NCBI GenBank assembly: GCA_040235405.1
Contig: JBECKT010000029.1
Span: forward strand, 1-64,000
DNA: 64,000 bases
DNA from: PGZG01 sp040235405
GTDB lineage: Bacteria; Pseudomonadota; Gammaproteobacteria; Pseudomonadales; Alcanivoracaceae
Direction of reading: 5' to 3'
In this document: positions 43,683 through 53,101 of the stretch, one piece after another
Numbering within the stretch: the first letter of the stretch is position 1
Layout: each line of letters opens with the position of its first letter
Program-made: the position numbers and the translations under genes
The notes under the pieces: model-generated
The model's input: the letters and a program-made list of their open reading frames with translations, nothing else
What the model was told of the DNA's origin: nothing
The model's database searches: none

Positions 43683-43833
43683 GAAAATTTTCCGCCGGTT
43701 TTTTACCCGGACGCCGCCCTGACCCTGCAGATGCGACGGAGACGCAGCGGAGGCCGCCTCAAAAACACCGGCGGCAGCCGTGCATTATCCCCGTCACATC
43801 CCGGCAGCACACCACTGCCTCATCTCGCGCCGA

Positions 43834-44733
43834 TCAGCGACCGGAGCTGACCTTCATCAGCAAGCCGATCTCTTCCATCGCGTTAGCCGGCTCGATAAAG
43901 CCGGAAGTGTCGCGGATAGTGGCAAGGTTTGCGCGCACATCTTCGGCCGTCAGCTGCGCATTGAAATACCCGGGAACCGCGCCGACAAAAACACGCCCGA
44001 CGCGGCCGCCGCCACAGCTGAATATTTCGCCGCTGACCTCGCAGGACTCATGCGCCAGATAGCCCACCACCGGTGTTACCTGCTCCGGATTGAGCCTGTC
44101 GGCCATCGGACCAAGCAACTCTTCGGTCATGCGCGTGCGTGCTGCTGGCGCAATGACGTTGACCTTGACGTTGGCCTTGGCGCCTTCGATGGCGGCCACG
44201 TTCGAAAAGCCCACAATACCCATCTTGGCCGCGCCATAATTGGCCTGGCCAAAATTGCCGAACAGGCCAGCGGCTGAAGTCGTGTTGATCACCCGGCCAT
44301 AGCCCTGTTCCAACATCGGATTCCAGGCCGCACGGGTGCACCAGATGGTGCCGTAAAGATGGACATCAATGACCGGACGGATTTCCGCCTCGGTGGCATT
44401 CTTGAATGCCTTGTCGCGCAAAATGCCGGCGTTGTTGACCAGAATGTCGATGCGACCGAAGGTGTCGATGGCCGTGCCGATGATGGCCGCCGCGCCGGCC
44501 TCGGTCGACACCGAGTCGTAATTGGCAACAGCCTCACCGCCGGCTGCGCGGATCTCGTCGCAGACCTTCTGCGCCGGCGTTTGCGAAGCCCCGCTGCCAT
44601 CGGTGGCACCGCCAAGATCGTTAACCACGACCCTGGCGCCGCGCGCGGCCAGAAACAACGCATGGCTGCGTCCGAGACCCTGCCCCGCACCGGTCACCAC
44701 CGCGACCTTGCCATCGTAGCGTAACTCATCCAT
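43834..44733 (-). CDS. SDR dehydrogenase, MFE-2/hydroxyacyl-CoA type
   Basis: The 299-residue enzyme has TGAGQGLG (Rossmann motif), VVNDLGG, NNAGILRDKAF and the YGAAKMG catalytic motif. NDLGG and ILRDK are hallmarks of the (R)-3-hydroxyacyl-CoA dehydrogenase domain of the peroxisomal-type multifunctional enzyme, so the substrate is probably a 3-hydroxyacyl-CoA. ATG 44733 has GGAG seven bases upstream; the ORF extends upstream to 44832 without similarity. It is divergent from the HMG-CoA-synthase-like/thiolase cluster and shares its 265-base promoter region. Confidence 0.9.
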   Translation of the reverse strand: MDELRYDGKVAVVTGAGQGLGRSHALFLAARGARVVVNDLGGATDGSGASQTPAQKVCDEIRAAGGEAVANYDSVSTEAGAAAIIGTAIDTFGRIDILVNNAGILRDKAFKNATEAEIRPVIDVHLYGTIWCTRAAWNPMLEQGYGRVINTTSAAGLFGNFGQANYGAAKMGIVGFSNVAAIEGAKANVKVNVIAPAARTRMTEELLGPMADRLNPEQVTPVVGYLAHESCEVSGEIFSCGGGRVGRVFVGAVPGYFNAQLTAEDVRANLATIRDTSGFIEPANAMEEIGLLMKVSSGR

Positions 44734-44998
44734 AACTTTCTCCGTAAGCATCATGAAAGGCCGGATTATGTCACTCCCTGACGCGGGTTTGATATAGCCC
44801 GGGAGCCCCGGCCAACGTTGCAATGCTGGCAAGTCTGCGAACTCGGCAGCAGCACTTCCGTGATAAAAAAGGCTGACGCAAAATTTGTGATACCAGCCGA
44901 TCGGCGCGCTTGTACAGGTTTGTCCGGGTTGCTAGCCTGCGTTGCAAAGTCGGATTAATAATTACAAACCTGCCGCAGAGCTCTTCTTTGGGGAACCC
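44734..44998. promoter_or_regulatory. Divergent promoter region with inverted repeat
   Basis: This 265-base divergent gap separates the SDR gene and the HMG-CoA-synthase-like gene. It contains a 9-base inverted repeat, CAGGTTTGT (44915-44923) and ACAAACCTG (44964-44972), with centres 49 bases apart, as might be bound by a looping or tandem regulator such as a TetR or LysR protein. No regulator gene is adjacent in this window. Confidence 0.4.
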
Positions 44999-46459
44999 AT
45001 GATCGGAATCACTTCCTTCGGCGCCTACATACCCCGTGGACGCCTTAACCGCGCGGTCGCGGCCAAAACCCATGCCTGGTCCAGCCCGGGACTGATGGCG
45101 CAGGCGCGCGGCGAGCGCGCCATGGCCAACTGGGACGAAGACAGTCTGACAATGGCGGTGGAAGCCGCCCGCCACACGCTGGCAGGCCGCAAGATCGACC
45201 TGGGCGCGGTCTATCTGGGCTCGACCACCCACCCCTTCGACGACCGACAGAACGCCGGGGTCGTAGCCGCGGCACTGGACCTGCCCGAGACAGTCGCCAC
45301 CGCCGATTTCGCCGGCTCGCTCAAGGCCGGCACAGCAGCCCTGATCGCCGCATTGGACCGTGTCGGGGCCGGGCAGGCCGGCGAGGTCCTCGCTGTGGCT
45401 GCAGACCGCCGGCGCGCGCGCGCCGCCAGCGTGCAGGAGCTGATGTACGGCGACGCCGCCGCTGCCTTCACGCTGGGCAGTAGCGACGTCATCGCCGAGT
45501 ACCTCGGCAGCCACAGTGTGTCGACCGATTTTGTTGATCACTACCGCGCCGCCGGCCAGCCCTTCGACTACCAGTGGGAGGAGCGCTGGCTGCGCGACGA
45601 GGCGTTCCAGAAATGGCTGCCGGAAGCCATCCGTGACGGGCTCGCCAGGCTCGGCGTCGCCGCCGGCTCGGTGGACCAGTTTATGCTGGCCGAGCCGGCG
45701 CCCAGACTCGCCGCCGGGGTGGCCAGGCGCCTCGGCATTGCCGACGATGCGGTCGCTGACGGGCTGCATGGTACGGTCGGGCAGACCGGCGCCGCCCATG
45801 CGTCACTGATGCTCGCCGCCGCTCTGGAAAATGCCAAACCGGGGCAAACGCTGGTGGTGGTCGGTTTCGGTCAGGGTTGCGATGTGCTGGCCTTCCGTGT
45901 CACGCCGGCAATTTCACAACTGGCCCCGCGCACTGCAGTGGCGGCCTGCCTGGCCCGACGTAAAGAAGAGAAGGATTACGCCAGGTTCCAGGCTTTCAAC
46001 GATGTCGTGACGCTGGAAAAAGGCCTGCGGGCCGAAGCCAATCCGCAGACCGCGCTGTCCGCCATGTACCGCAATCGCCGCATGCTGCTGGGTCTGGTCG
46101 GTGGACGCTGCCGCAAGTGCGGCACACCGCAGTTCCCCGCCGCCCTGCGCTGCGTCAATCCGGGCTGCCATCATGCCGAAGAGATGGACCCGTACCGCTT
46201 CGCTGACGAACCGGCGCGGATCAAGACCTGGTCGTGCGATTGGCTCACCTATACACCCGAGCCGCCGGCGCACTACGGCATGATCGAATTCGAGTGCGGC
46301 GGTCGCTTCATGGCCGACATCACCGACTGGGATCTGGGGCAGGTCTCTGTCGGGCAGTCCGTGCGCATGGTGTTCCGTGTACGTGGCCGCGACCCGCAGC
46401 GCGGCATGATCCGTTATTTCTGGAAAGCGGCGCCTCTGGCGACCGCCAGGGAGGCCTGA
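44999..46459 (+). CDS. HMG-CoA-synthase-like/DUF35 fusion protein
   Basis: The 486-residue protein has a thiolase-fold domain of the HMG-CoA synthase type (residues about 1-310) and a C-terminal DUF35-type domain with a rubredoxin-like zinc ribbon (Cys371, Cys374, Cys385, Cys390) and an OB fold. The strand that normally holds the nucleophilic Cys (Ala-Cys in this family) reads TADFAGSLKAGT at residues 101-112, without a cysteine. It starts one base before the thiolase gene and belongs to the CoA-ester cluster. The reaction is unknown; it may hold or shape acyl-CoA substrates for the next gene's enzyme. Confidence 0.8.
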   Translation: MIGITSFGAYIPRGRLNRAVAAKTHAWSSPGLMAQARGERAMANWDEDSLTMAVEAARHTLAGRKIDLGAVYLGSTTHPFDDRQNAGVVAAALDLPETVATADFAGSLKAGTAALIAALDRVGAGQAGEVLAVAADRRRARAASVQELMYGDAAAAFTLGSSDVIAEYLGSHSVSTDFVDHYRAAGQPFDYQWEERWLRDEAFQKWLPEAIRDGLARLGVAAGSVDQFMLAEPAPRLAAGVARRLGIADDAVADGLHGTVGQTGAAHASLMLAAALENAKPGQTLVVVGFGQGCDVLAFRVTPAISQLAPRTAVAACLARRKEEKDYARFQAFNDVVTLEKGLRAEANPQTALSAMYRNRRMLLGLVGGRCRKCGTPQFPAALRCVNPGCHHAEEMDPYRFADEPARIKTWSCDWLTYTPEPPAHYGMIEFECGGRFMADITDWDLGQVSVGQSVRMVFRVRGRDPQRGMIRYFWKAAPLATAREA

Positions 46460-46460
46460 G

Positions 46461-47666
46461 ATGGCTGAAGGTATTCGTGACAAGGTGGCCATTCTCGGCA
46501 TGGGTTGCTCGCGCTTCGGTGAGCGCTGGGACATGGGCGCAGAAGAATTGATGGAAGAGGCCTTCTCCGAGGCCCTGGCCGATGCCGGCATCGAACCGCG
46601 CCAGATTGGCGCGGCCTGGCTGGGTTCCTGCATGGACGAGGTCAACATTGGCAAGTCAGCCACCCCGGCCTCGGTGGCACTGCGGCTCGACAACATCCCG
46701 GTTACTCGTGTCGAGAATTATTGCGCCACCGGCACCGAGGCCTTTCGCGGCGCGGTGTACGCGGTCGCGGCCGGCGCCTGTGACATCGCTCTGGCCATTG
46801 GCGTCGAGAAGCTGAAAGACACCGGCTACGGTGGCCTGCCAGGGCTGGAGATCGGCTCAATGCCGCCGCTGTGGTGGCCAAATATGTCGGCGCCGGGCGT
46901 GTTTGCCCAGGTGGCCAGCGCCTACATGGAGCGTTACAAGGTTCCACGCGACACACTGAAGCGCGCGCTGGCCGAGATTTCGGCGAAAAGCCATGTCAAC
47001 GGCGTCAAGAACCCCAAAGCCCATTTGCGCAAGCCGGTCAGCTGCGATGCCATCATGGGTGCGCCGATGATCGCCGAGCCGCTGGGTCTGTTTGACTGCT
47101 GCGGCGTCTCCGACGGGTCGGCCTGCGCCATCGTTACCACGCCGGAAATCGCCCGCTCGCTGGGCAAGCACCCGGACCAGCTGGTCACGGTCAAGGCACT
47201 GCAGCTGGCGCTGTCCAACGGTGCCGAAGGAGGCTACAACGACTGGGACGGCTCCTACATCCTGACGACGCGCAAGGCGGCGCAGCGCGCCTACGCCGAG
47301 GCCGGCATCAAGAAGCCGCGCGAGGAGTTGTCGATGTTCGAGGTGCACGACTGCTTTTCGATCACCGAGCTGGTGACAATGGAGGATCTGGGCCTGTCCG
47401 AGGATGGCGGCGCCGTCAAGGACGTGATGGACGGCTTTTACAACGCCGACGGCAAGATCCCCTGTCAGATCGACGGCGGCCTCAAGTGCTTCGGCCATCC
47501 CATCGGCGCATCCGGCATTCGCATGATTTACGAGATGTACCTGCAGCTGCAGGGTCGCGCCGGCGAACGTCAGCTCCAGGACCCGCGCTACGGCCTGACC
47601 CACAACCTGGGCGGTTTTCCGCACCAGAACGTTGTCGGCATTTCCATCGTTGGCCACTATCGCTGA
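46461..47666 (+). CDS. SCP2-type thiolase
   Basis: The 401-residue protein resembles SCP2/SCPx-type thiolases, which cleave or condense acyl-CoA units in steroid or branched-chain breakdown. Cys88 lies in ENYCATGTEAF, the HDCFSI motif supplies a second catalytic site, and LKCFGHPIGASG carries the His/Cys end. It starts one base after the previous gene's stop, so the pair is translationally coupled. A complex with the DUF35 protein, as known for steroid thiolase/DUF35 pairs, is likely but inferred. Confidence 0.88.
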   Translation: MAEGIRDKVAILGMGCSRFGERWDMGAEELMEEAFSEALADAGIEPRQIGAAWLGSCMDEVNIGKSATPASVALRLDNIPVTRVENYCATGTEAFRGAVYAVAAGACDIALAIGVEKLKDTGYGGLPGLEIGSMPPLWWPNMSAPGVFAQVASAYMERYKVPRDTLKRALAEISAKSHVNGVKNPKAHLRKPVSCDAIMGAPMIAEPLGLFDCCGVSDGSACAIVTTPEIARSLGKHPDQLVTVKALQLALSNGAEGGYNDWDGSYILTTRKAAQRAYAEAGIKKPREELSMFEVHDCFSITELVTMEDLGLSEDGGAVKDVMDGFYNADGKIPCQIDGGLKCFGHPIGASGIRMIYEMYLQLQGRAGERQLQDPRYGLTHNLGGFPHQNVVGISIVGHYR

Positions 47667-47774
47667 ATTCGCTCCTGAAAATGAACCTCAACCCGCGCTT
47701 TAAGCCACCCACGGCAGATCACGCTGACCTGCGCCGGGCTGAGCGGCATAACAAATAACAGAGAGGGCTGGACA

Positions 47775-48728
47775 ATGAAAACAAAATCCTTGCAAGGCAA
47801 ACTGGCGGTGGTCACCGGTGCCGGAAGCGGCATCGGCCGGGCGCTGGTCATTAATCTGGTACGGCAGGGCTGCCAGGTCGCGGCCTGCGACATTCAGCCG
47901 AAAACCGTCAAGGAGACGGTCGCGCTGGCCGGAGGAAAGCGCGATCAGGTCAGAGGTTACACATTCGACGTGGCAGACCGGGATGCTTTCTTCCGCCATG
48001 CCGAGCTCATCAAGGCGGATTTCGGCCGGCCCGCGAATCTCATCATCAACAACGCGGGGGTCGGTCTCGGTGCCAGCGTGCGCGAGATGCGCTGGGAGGA
48101 TTTTGAGTGGCTGATGGGCATCAATTTCTGGGGTGTCTGCCACGGCACCCAGGCGTTCCTGCCGCAGCTTATCGAATCCGGGGACGGCCATGTGGTCAAT
48201 GTATCAAGCATGTACGGCATGATCTCCGGGCCACTGACCAGCGCCTACAATGCAGCCAAGTTTGCCGTCCGTGGATACACGGAATCCCTGCGGATGGAGA
48301 TGCGGGCCGAAGGCTTGCCGGTCGAGGTGAGCTGCGTGCATCCCGGTGGCATCCGCACCAATATCGCCAGGAACTCGCGTATGGCGACCAATGCCGGGCT
48401 TGACCAGGCCGATTTCACCAAGTGGTTCGAGCGTTTCACTCTGACCAGCCCGGACAAGGCGGCAGCTATCATCATCAATGGCATCCGTCACAACCATCCC
48501 CGGATTCTCGTTGGCCCGGATGCACATGCAATCGACCTGGTGCAGCGTGCGCTCGGCATCCGTTATCAGTGGGTGATTGGAACGCTGCTCAACCCGCTGA
48601 TGTATGGCAAATCAGACAAGGCGGCGGCTACCGCAGTGCCCGTTGCACCAGTGGTGCAGGCTGTGCCGGCGACCAGGAAGCCGGCTCGGGCGGGCAAGAC
48701 CGCCAGGCAGCCAGCCGCCGGGCGGTAA
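47775..48728 (+). CDS. SDR oxidoreductase with Ala/Lys-rich tail
   Basis: The 317-residue short-chain dehydrogenase has TGAGSGIG, the NNAGVGLG segment, the catalytic Ser (NVSSMYG) and YNAAK with Tyr/Lys. The C-terminal 35 residues are rich in Ala, Pro, Val, Lys and Arg (e.g. PVAPVVQAVPATRKPAR) and look disordered. AGAGAGGG precedes the ATG. It lies between the thiolase and the acyl-CoA ligase in one transcriptional direction, so it is probably part of the same pathway. Confidence 0.9.
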   Translation: MKTKSLQGKLAVVTGAGSGIGRALVINLVRQGCQVAACDIQPKTVKETVALAGGKRDQVRGYTFDVADRDAFFRHAELIKADFGRPANLIINNAGVGLGASVREMRWEDFEWLMGINFWGVCHGTQAFLPQLIESGDGHVVNVSSMYGMISGPLTSAYNAAKFAVRGYTESLRMEMRAEGLPVEVSCVHPGGIRTNIARNSRMATNAGLDQADFTKWFERFTLTSPDKAAAIIINGIRHNHPRILVGPDAHAIDLVQRALGIRYQWVIGTLLNPLMYGKSDKAAATAVPVAPVVQAVPATRKPARAGKTARQPAAGR

Positions 48729-48816
48729 GCACAGCGCCTGTCGGGCTGGCCGGCGGACGTGACTGCAGCTGCCCATACCTCTGGCACTGCTGCCCAATAA
48801 TAAAAGGGAGCCAAAG

Positions 48817-50601
48817 ATGTCCATACTAAGCCTGTTATGGGAAATGCCCGACGCGCGTCGCGGTATCGGTGCGCCGCTGCGCCAGATAGGTGCGTTGCGG
48901 GGAGCACGGGTTGCCGGCGCCGCGTTGTGGCGAAGCAGGCTCAGCCGCGAGCAGCTGCCGCGTCATTTTATGCTGTCCTTCTGGGACGCGCTCGGGTCCC
49001 GCGAAGCGATCATCGACGGCGACCGACGCCTCACTTTCTCTCAATACAAGGATCGCGTGTTGCGTCTGGCGAATGGCCTGCACGATCTGGGCCTGCGGGA
49101 AGGAGACCTGTTCGCCGAGCTCCTTTATAACGGCACCACATGGTTTGAAGCGATGGGCGCCGGCACGCTGACCGGCATCCAGATGCCGATGCTCAACTGG
49201 CACCTGAAACCGGAAGAACTGGCGCATTGTATCAACGCTGCCCGGCCCAAGGCCCTGCTGTTCGATAGCGAGTTTCTGGATAGCATCGAGCAGATCCGCG
49301 ACGATATCCCGTCGGTGAAGTCTTTTATCATTGTCGGCGCGGCCAGGACACCGGAAGGAATGATCGCCTACGAGGATCTGCTTTCCCGTTCGGGCACGAA
49401 TCTGCCACCGGGTCATCTGGAAATGGCCCCGCGGCCTTACAGCGGCGGTACCACCGGGACGCCGAAATTCATGAACATCAACCGGAAGCGGCTGGCCAGT
49501 GACAATGATGAGGAACGCCGCGGCGTACCCAAAGAAGAGCTGGTCCGCTATGGCCTGATGCACCTGCAGGCACTTCATTACTTCAAGCTTGGCCAATTGC
49601 GCGACCGGGTCACGCAGAATGTTCGTTCCCTGATTCCCGGGCCCCTGTACCACGCTGGCGTTCAGGTGGGTGTGCTGCCGTTTTTCTTCGGCGGCACCGT
49701 CGTGCCCATGCGCAAGTTCGATCCCGAACTTGTGCTCCAGTTGATTCAGGACGAGCGAATCAACTGGATGTTCGTCGCCCCGACCATGCTCGAGCGCATT
49801 CTGGCACTGCCCGAGGAAGTGCAATCCAGATACAAACTCTCCAGCATGGTATCCATCATTTGCGCGGCCGCACCGTGCCCGCCGCGGGTCAAGCGTGAAA
49901 TCAATGCGCTGTTCCGCCGCCAGGGAGCCGGCAATGACGTCTTCCATGAGTACTATGGCGCCTCCGAATCCGGCCTGGTGACGATGCTGGCTCCCGAGGA
50001 TTATCAGGAGAAGCCGGAACGCTACGATAGCGTCGGCAAGATTCGCGGTTGTGACTGCCGGATTTATGACGAGGAGACCGGCAGCTGGGCGCCGTCCGGC
50101 AAGGAAGGGCGTGTCATCATGCGCACCCCCATGGTCTTCGGGCTGGAATATGCCGGGGTCAGTGAAAACGACATGATGAAGAACTTTCTCGAGGTCGACG
50201 GCAAGTTCTGGTACGACGATGGGCTGATCGGTTACGTCGACGAGGACGGTTTTCTCTACCTGACTTCACGGACCAAGGAAATGATCATCTCCGGCGGCGT
50301 GAATCTCTTTCCCAATGAAATCGAGACCATTATCAAACTGCATCCGGCGGTACTTGACGTTGCCGTGGTGCGCGCGCCGGACAAGGATCTGGGCGAGGTG
50401 CCGGCAGCGGTGATTCAGCTCAAGGAGGGCCGGCAGGTCACTCCGGAGGAAATTATCGAGCACTGCAAGAATGAGGGTCTGTACGGGTTCAAGTTGCCGA
50501 AGATCGTTGACTTTGGCGACCTGCCCCGCAACCTGGCCGGGAAACTGCCAAAAAAGCAGCTTGAGGAAAAGTACTGGGAGGGTGTCGAACGTCACGGTTA
50601 A
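48817..50601 (+). CDS. Acyl-CoA ligase (AMP-forming)
   Basis: The 594-residue ligase activates a carboxylic acid to its CoA thioester via an acyl-AMP. The P-loop (YSGGTTGTPK), the EYYGASESG motif, the hinge/adenylation segment (YLTSRTKEMIISGGVNLFPNEIE) and the C-terminal catalytic lysine (LAGKLPKKQ) are intact. The N-terminus before the adenylation domain is about 50 residues long. GGGAG stands before the ATG. It completes a cluster for CoA-activated acid breakdown, with SDRs and a thiolase. Confidence 0.92.
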   Translation: MSILSLLWEMPDARRGIGAPLRQIGALRGARVAGAALWRSRLSREQLPRHFMLSFWDALGSREAIIDGDRRLTFSQYKDRVLRLANGLHDLGLREGDLFAELLYNGTTWFEAMGAGTLTGIQMPMLNWHLKPEELAHCINAARPKALLFDSEFLDSIEQIRDDIPSVKSFIIVGAARTPEGMIAYEDLLSRSGTNLPPGHLEMAPRPYSGGTTGTPKFMNINRKRLASDNDEERRGVPKEELVRYGLMHLQALHYFKLGQLRDRVTQNVRSLIPGPLYHAGVQVGVLPFFFGGTVVPMRKFDPELVLQLIQDERINWMFVAPTMLERILALPEEVQSRYKLSSMVSIICAAAPCPPRVKREINALFRRQGAGNDVFHEYYGASESGLVTMLAPEDYQEKPERYDSVGKIRGCDCRIYDEETGSWAPSGKEGRVIMRTPMVFGLEYAGVSENDMMKNFLEVDGKFWYDDGLIGYVDEDGFLYLTSRTKEMIISGGVNLFPNEIETIIKLHPAVLDVAVVRAPDKDLGEVPAAVIQLKEGRQVTPEEIIEHCKNEGLYGFKLPKIVDFGDLPRNLAGKLPKKQLEEKYWEGVERHG

Positions 50602-50633
50602 GCGAACGCCACCTTGTCGCTGGCCGACTGGTT

Positions 50634-51545
50634 TTACTGAACGCTGCCGTTCTGTGAAACCGAATCGACCCGATAGGCCGCGGTGCGCTCGCGCTCGTAA
50701 TTTTTCGCGGCTACAGCAATGGAACCGGGATTACCGGTTTCCAGCCAGCGCCGGACCCGACCGGCATCGCCAATCGGAGTGCGAGTACCAAGCGAATCGA
50801 GTAACACCAGAATGGTCGGCTCACCGTTGATCCTGGACACCATCACCAGACAACGCCCGGCTTCAGACAGATAACCGGTTTTGCTCAGACTGACATCCCA
50901 GCGGCTGCTGCGCACCAGCGGATTGGTGTTGCCATACTGCAGCGAATAACGCGGCTTGCGAAATGTCACCTGATGAAAAGTGGAGGTGGTGACCTCTCGA
51001 ATCCTGTCGTACTGATAAGCCGCGCGTACCATCTTCACCAGATCCGCAGCAGTCGAGCGATTGTTCGGCGACAACCCGGCCGGATCGAAAAACACCGAAT
51101 CATCCATGCCCAGCGATTTCGCCTTGCTGTTCATCGCCGCGACAAATGCTTGCAGACCACCCGGAAAGTGTCGGGCCAGCACATCGCAGGCAATGTTCTC
51201 GGAAGACATCAGGGCAATGTGCAACAGATCACCACGACGTGCCTGCGAGCTGTTACGCATTCGGGTCCAGGCGGTCTTGCCCAGTTTCTGCTCGCGCGGT
51301 TGCACGGTCAGGTACTCGTCCAGATCAAGACCGGCATCCAGCACCACCATCGCTGTCATCAGTTTGGTAATCGAGGCAATCGGCACCTGCCGGTCAGCAT
51401 GCTTGGCAACTTGCAGCTGGTTACCGTCAAGGCTGGCAACGGCGGCATACACAGATGCCAGCTGCACAACTGAAGACTGCCCGGCGTGGGCCTGAACCAG
51501 TATCAGTGAGGCGGCCAGCCAGACGGCCAGTCGTCGAATCATCAT
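50634..51545 (-). CDS. pbpG: D-alanyl-D-alanine endopeptidase (PBP7-like)
   Basis: The product of about 303 residues is a low-molecular-weight penicillin-binding protein of the S11 family that trims peptidoglycan cross-links in the periplasm. It has a signal peptide (near AHAGQ) and the SxxK (SITK), SxN (SSEN) and KTG motifs. The ATG at 51545 has AGGAAG seven bases upstream, so it is preferred over the GTG at 51551. It stands alone between the ligase and pyrC. Confidence 0.9.
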   Translation of the reverse strand: MMIRRLAVWLAASLILVQAHAGQSSVVQLASVYAAVASLDGNQLQVAKHADRQVPIASITKLMTAMVVLDAGLDLDEYLTVQPREQKLGKTAWTRMRNSSQARRGDLLHIALMSSENIACDVLARHFPGGLQAFVAAMNSKAKSLGMDDSVFFDPAGLSPNNRSTAADLVKMVRAAYQYDRIREVTTSTFHQVTFRKPRYSLQYGNTNPLVRSSRWDVSLSKTGYLSEAGRCLVMVSRINGEPTILVLLDSLGTRTPIGDAGRVRRWLETGNPGSIAVAAKNYERERTAAYRVDSVSQNGSVQ

Positions 51546-51712
51546 GTTCACACTTCCTGCTGTTCGGCGCCGGCCCCGGACCGCCGCAATGGGTTATGAA
51601 GCGGATGGTACCCTGCCTGAGTGCTGCCGACAAAATCCGCACATCAGTGGCATGACCGGCGTCACACCCGGTATCCTTTGCACCCCGTTCCTTGACCGCA
51701 CCGGAGATCGCC

Positions 51713-52750
51713 ATGCGCGACAGCCTGACTCTGACCCGACCGGATGACTGGCATCTGCATTTCCGCGATGGCGCGCAGCTTCAGGGTACGGTGCCGGCCA
51801 CTGCCCGGGTGTTCCGTCGGGCTATCGTGATGCCTAACCTGACCCCGCCGGTGACCAATGCCGAACGCGCCCGCAGCTACCGCGAACGCATTCTCGCCGC
51901 AGCACCGGCCGGTTCGGATTTCGAACCGCTGATGGTGATCTACCTGACCGACACCACCTCCCCGGCGGATATTGCCGAGGCCGCCTCCAGTGGTTTTGTT
52001 TACGCTGCGAAACTGTACCCGGCCGGCGCCACCACCAATTCCGATAGCGGCGTGCGCGATCCGTCAGCGATTTATCCGCTTTACGAGGCATTGGAAAAAT
52101 ATGACCTGCCGCTGCTGCTGCACGGTGAGGTAACCGAATCCGAGATTGATATCTTTGATCGGGAAAAGGTCTTCATTGATCGATACCTTGCCGATATTCG
52201 CGCGAAATTTCCGGCATTGCGGATTGTATTCGAGCATGTCACCACGGCTGACGGGGTGCAGTTTGTTCAGGCCCACAACAAACTGACCGCCGCCACTGTG
52301 ACGCCGCAACACTTGATGATGAATCGCAATGACCTGCTCGCTGGCGGCATCCGTCCGCACAATTATTGCCTGCCGGTGCTGAAGCGACGCGAGCATCAGC
52401 TGGCCATTCAGCAGGCGGTGTTGTCGGGGGATTCGCGTTTCTTCCTTGGTACGGATTCAGCACCACATGCGCAGGACAAGAAGGAAGCGGCCTGCGGCTG
52501 TGCCGGCTGTTATTCTGCCCCGGCGGCGCTGCCGCTGTATGCGATGTTTTTCGAGCAGCATGGTGCGCTCGACAAGCTGGAGGCGTTTGCCAGTTTCTAT
52601 GGTGCCGACTTCTATCGTCTGCCGCGCAACACCGACAAGGTAACGCTGGTGCGGGAGAACTGGGTCATTCCGGCCCATGTTGATGTCGGCGGACTAACGA
52701 TGGTGCCTTGGCAGGCTGGTGTTGAGGTGAGCTGGCGGTTGAAAGATTGA
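51713..52750 (+). CDS. pyrC: Dihydroorotase
   Basis: The 345-residue zinc enzyme cyclises carbamoyl aspartate to dihydroorotate in pyrimidine synthesis. DDWHLHFRDG near residue 13 holds the metal-binding His pair, KLYPAGATTNSDSG contains the carbamylated Lys, and the later FLGTDSAPHAQDKK stretch carries the catalytic Asp. It is the short homodimeric (type II) class. ATG 51713 has GGAG six bases upstream; ATG 51692 is an alternative. Confidence 0.95.
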   Translation: MRDSLTLTRPDDWHLHFRDGAQLQGTVPATARVFRRAIVMPNLTPPVTNAERARSYRERILAAAPAGSDFEPLMVIYLTDTTSPADIAEAASSGFVYAAKLYPAGATTNSDSGVRDPSAIYPLYEALEKYDLPLLLHGEVTESEIDIFDREKVFIDRYLADIRAKFPALRIVFEHVTTADGVQFVQAHNKLTAATVTPQHLMMNRNDLLAGGIRPHNYCLPVLKRREHQLAIQQAVLSGDSRFFLGTDSAPHAQDKKEAACGCAGCYSAPAALPLYAMFFEQHGALDKLEAFASFYGADFYRLPRNTDKVTLVRENWVIPAHVDVGGLTMVPWQAGVEVSWRLKD

Positions 52751-53101
52751 CGTTAGGGGCTGAACGTCAAAGACTGGGTCAGGCAGTGAGCTTCCCGGTT
52801 GCTGCACCCGTCAGGGTTCGCCGGGACACGCCGTGAACCCCGCTCCGCGGTCCGGCCCTGCCGGGCACAGCAACCTCACATCCTGCTACTTACGCTCCAC
52901 TCTCTTTTATCCTTTTCTTTTTTTGCTTTCCTCAAAAGTTGGCACTGCGCTCGATAGCGTTCCGTCGTGTTGCTGTTTCCGGGAACCTCGTCAACAGGGA
53001 TGTTGACGAAGAGCCTACATGGACGTATTCACGGCGTTTCCCGGAAACGGCAACACGACGGAACGCCGCACCAAACCACCACCGCACACTGACAACAAAA
53101 A
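52751..53101. repeat. Gap with two large inverted repeats
   Basis: This 351-base gap between pyrC and the convergent ABC1 gene has no open reading frame of interest. It holds two hairpin structures. Arms at 52798-52816 and 52856-52874 match in 16 of 19 bases. Arms at 52957-52985 and 53038-53066 match in 28 of 29, and inside this stem lies a perfect TCGTCAACA/TGTTGACGA hairpin (52988-53009). A pyrimidine-rich stretch (CTCTCTTTTATCC...TTTTTTTGC) lies between them. The whole looks like a repetitive extragenic element. Confidence 0.75.

Noticed and set aside
43683..43833. REP-like hairpin in the gap after the diguanylate cyclase
   Set aside because: The GC-rich stretch does not match the GTAGGAG unit and forms no convincing stem.
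44771..45799. Minus-strand ORF of 342 residues over the divergent gap and the HMG-CoA-synthase-like gene
   Set aside because: It is a GC-rich shadow frame with no domain, opposite a clear coding frame.
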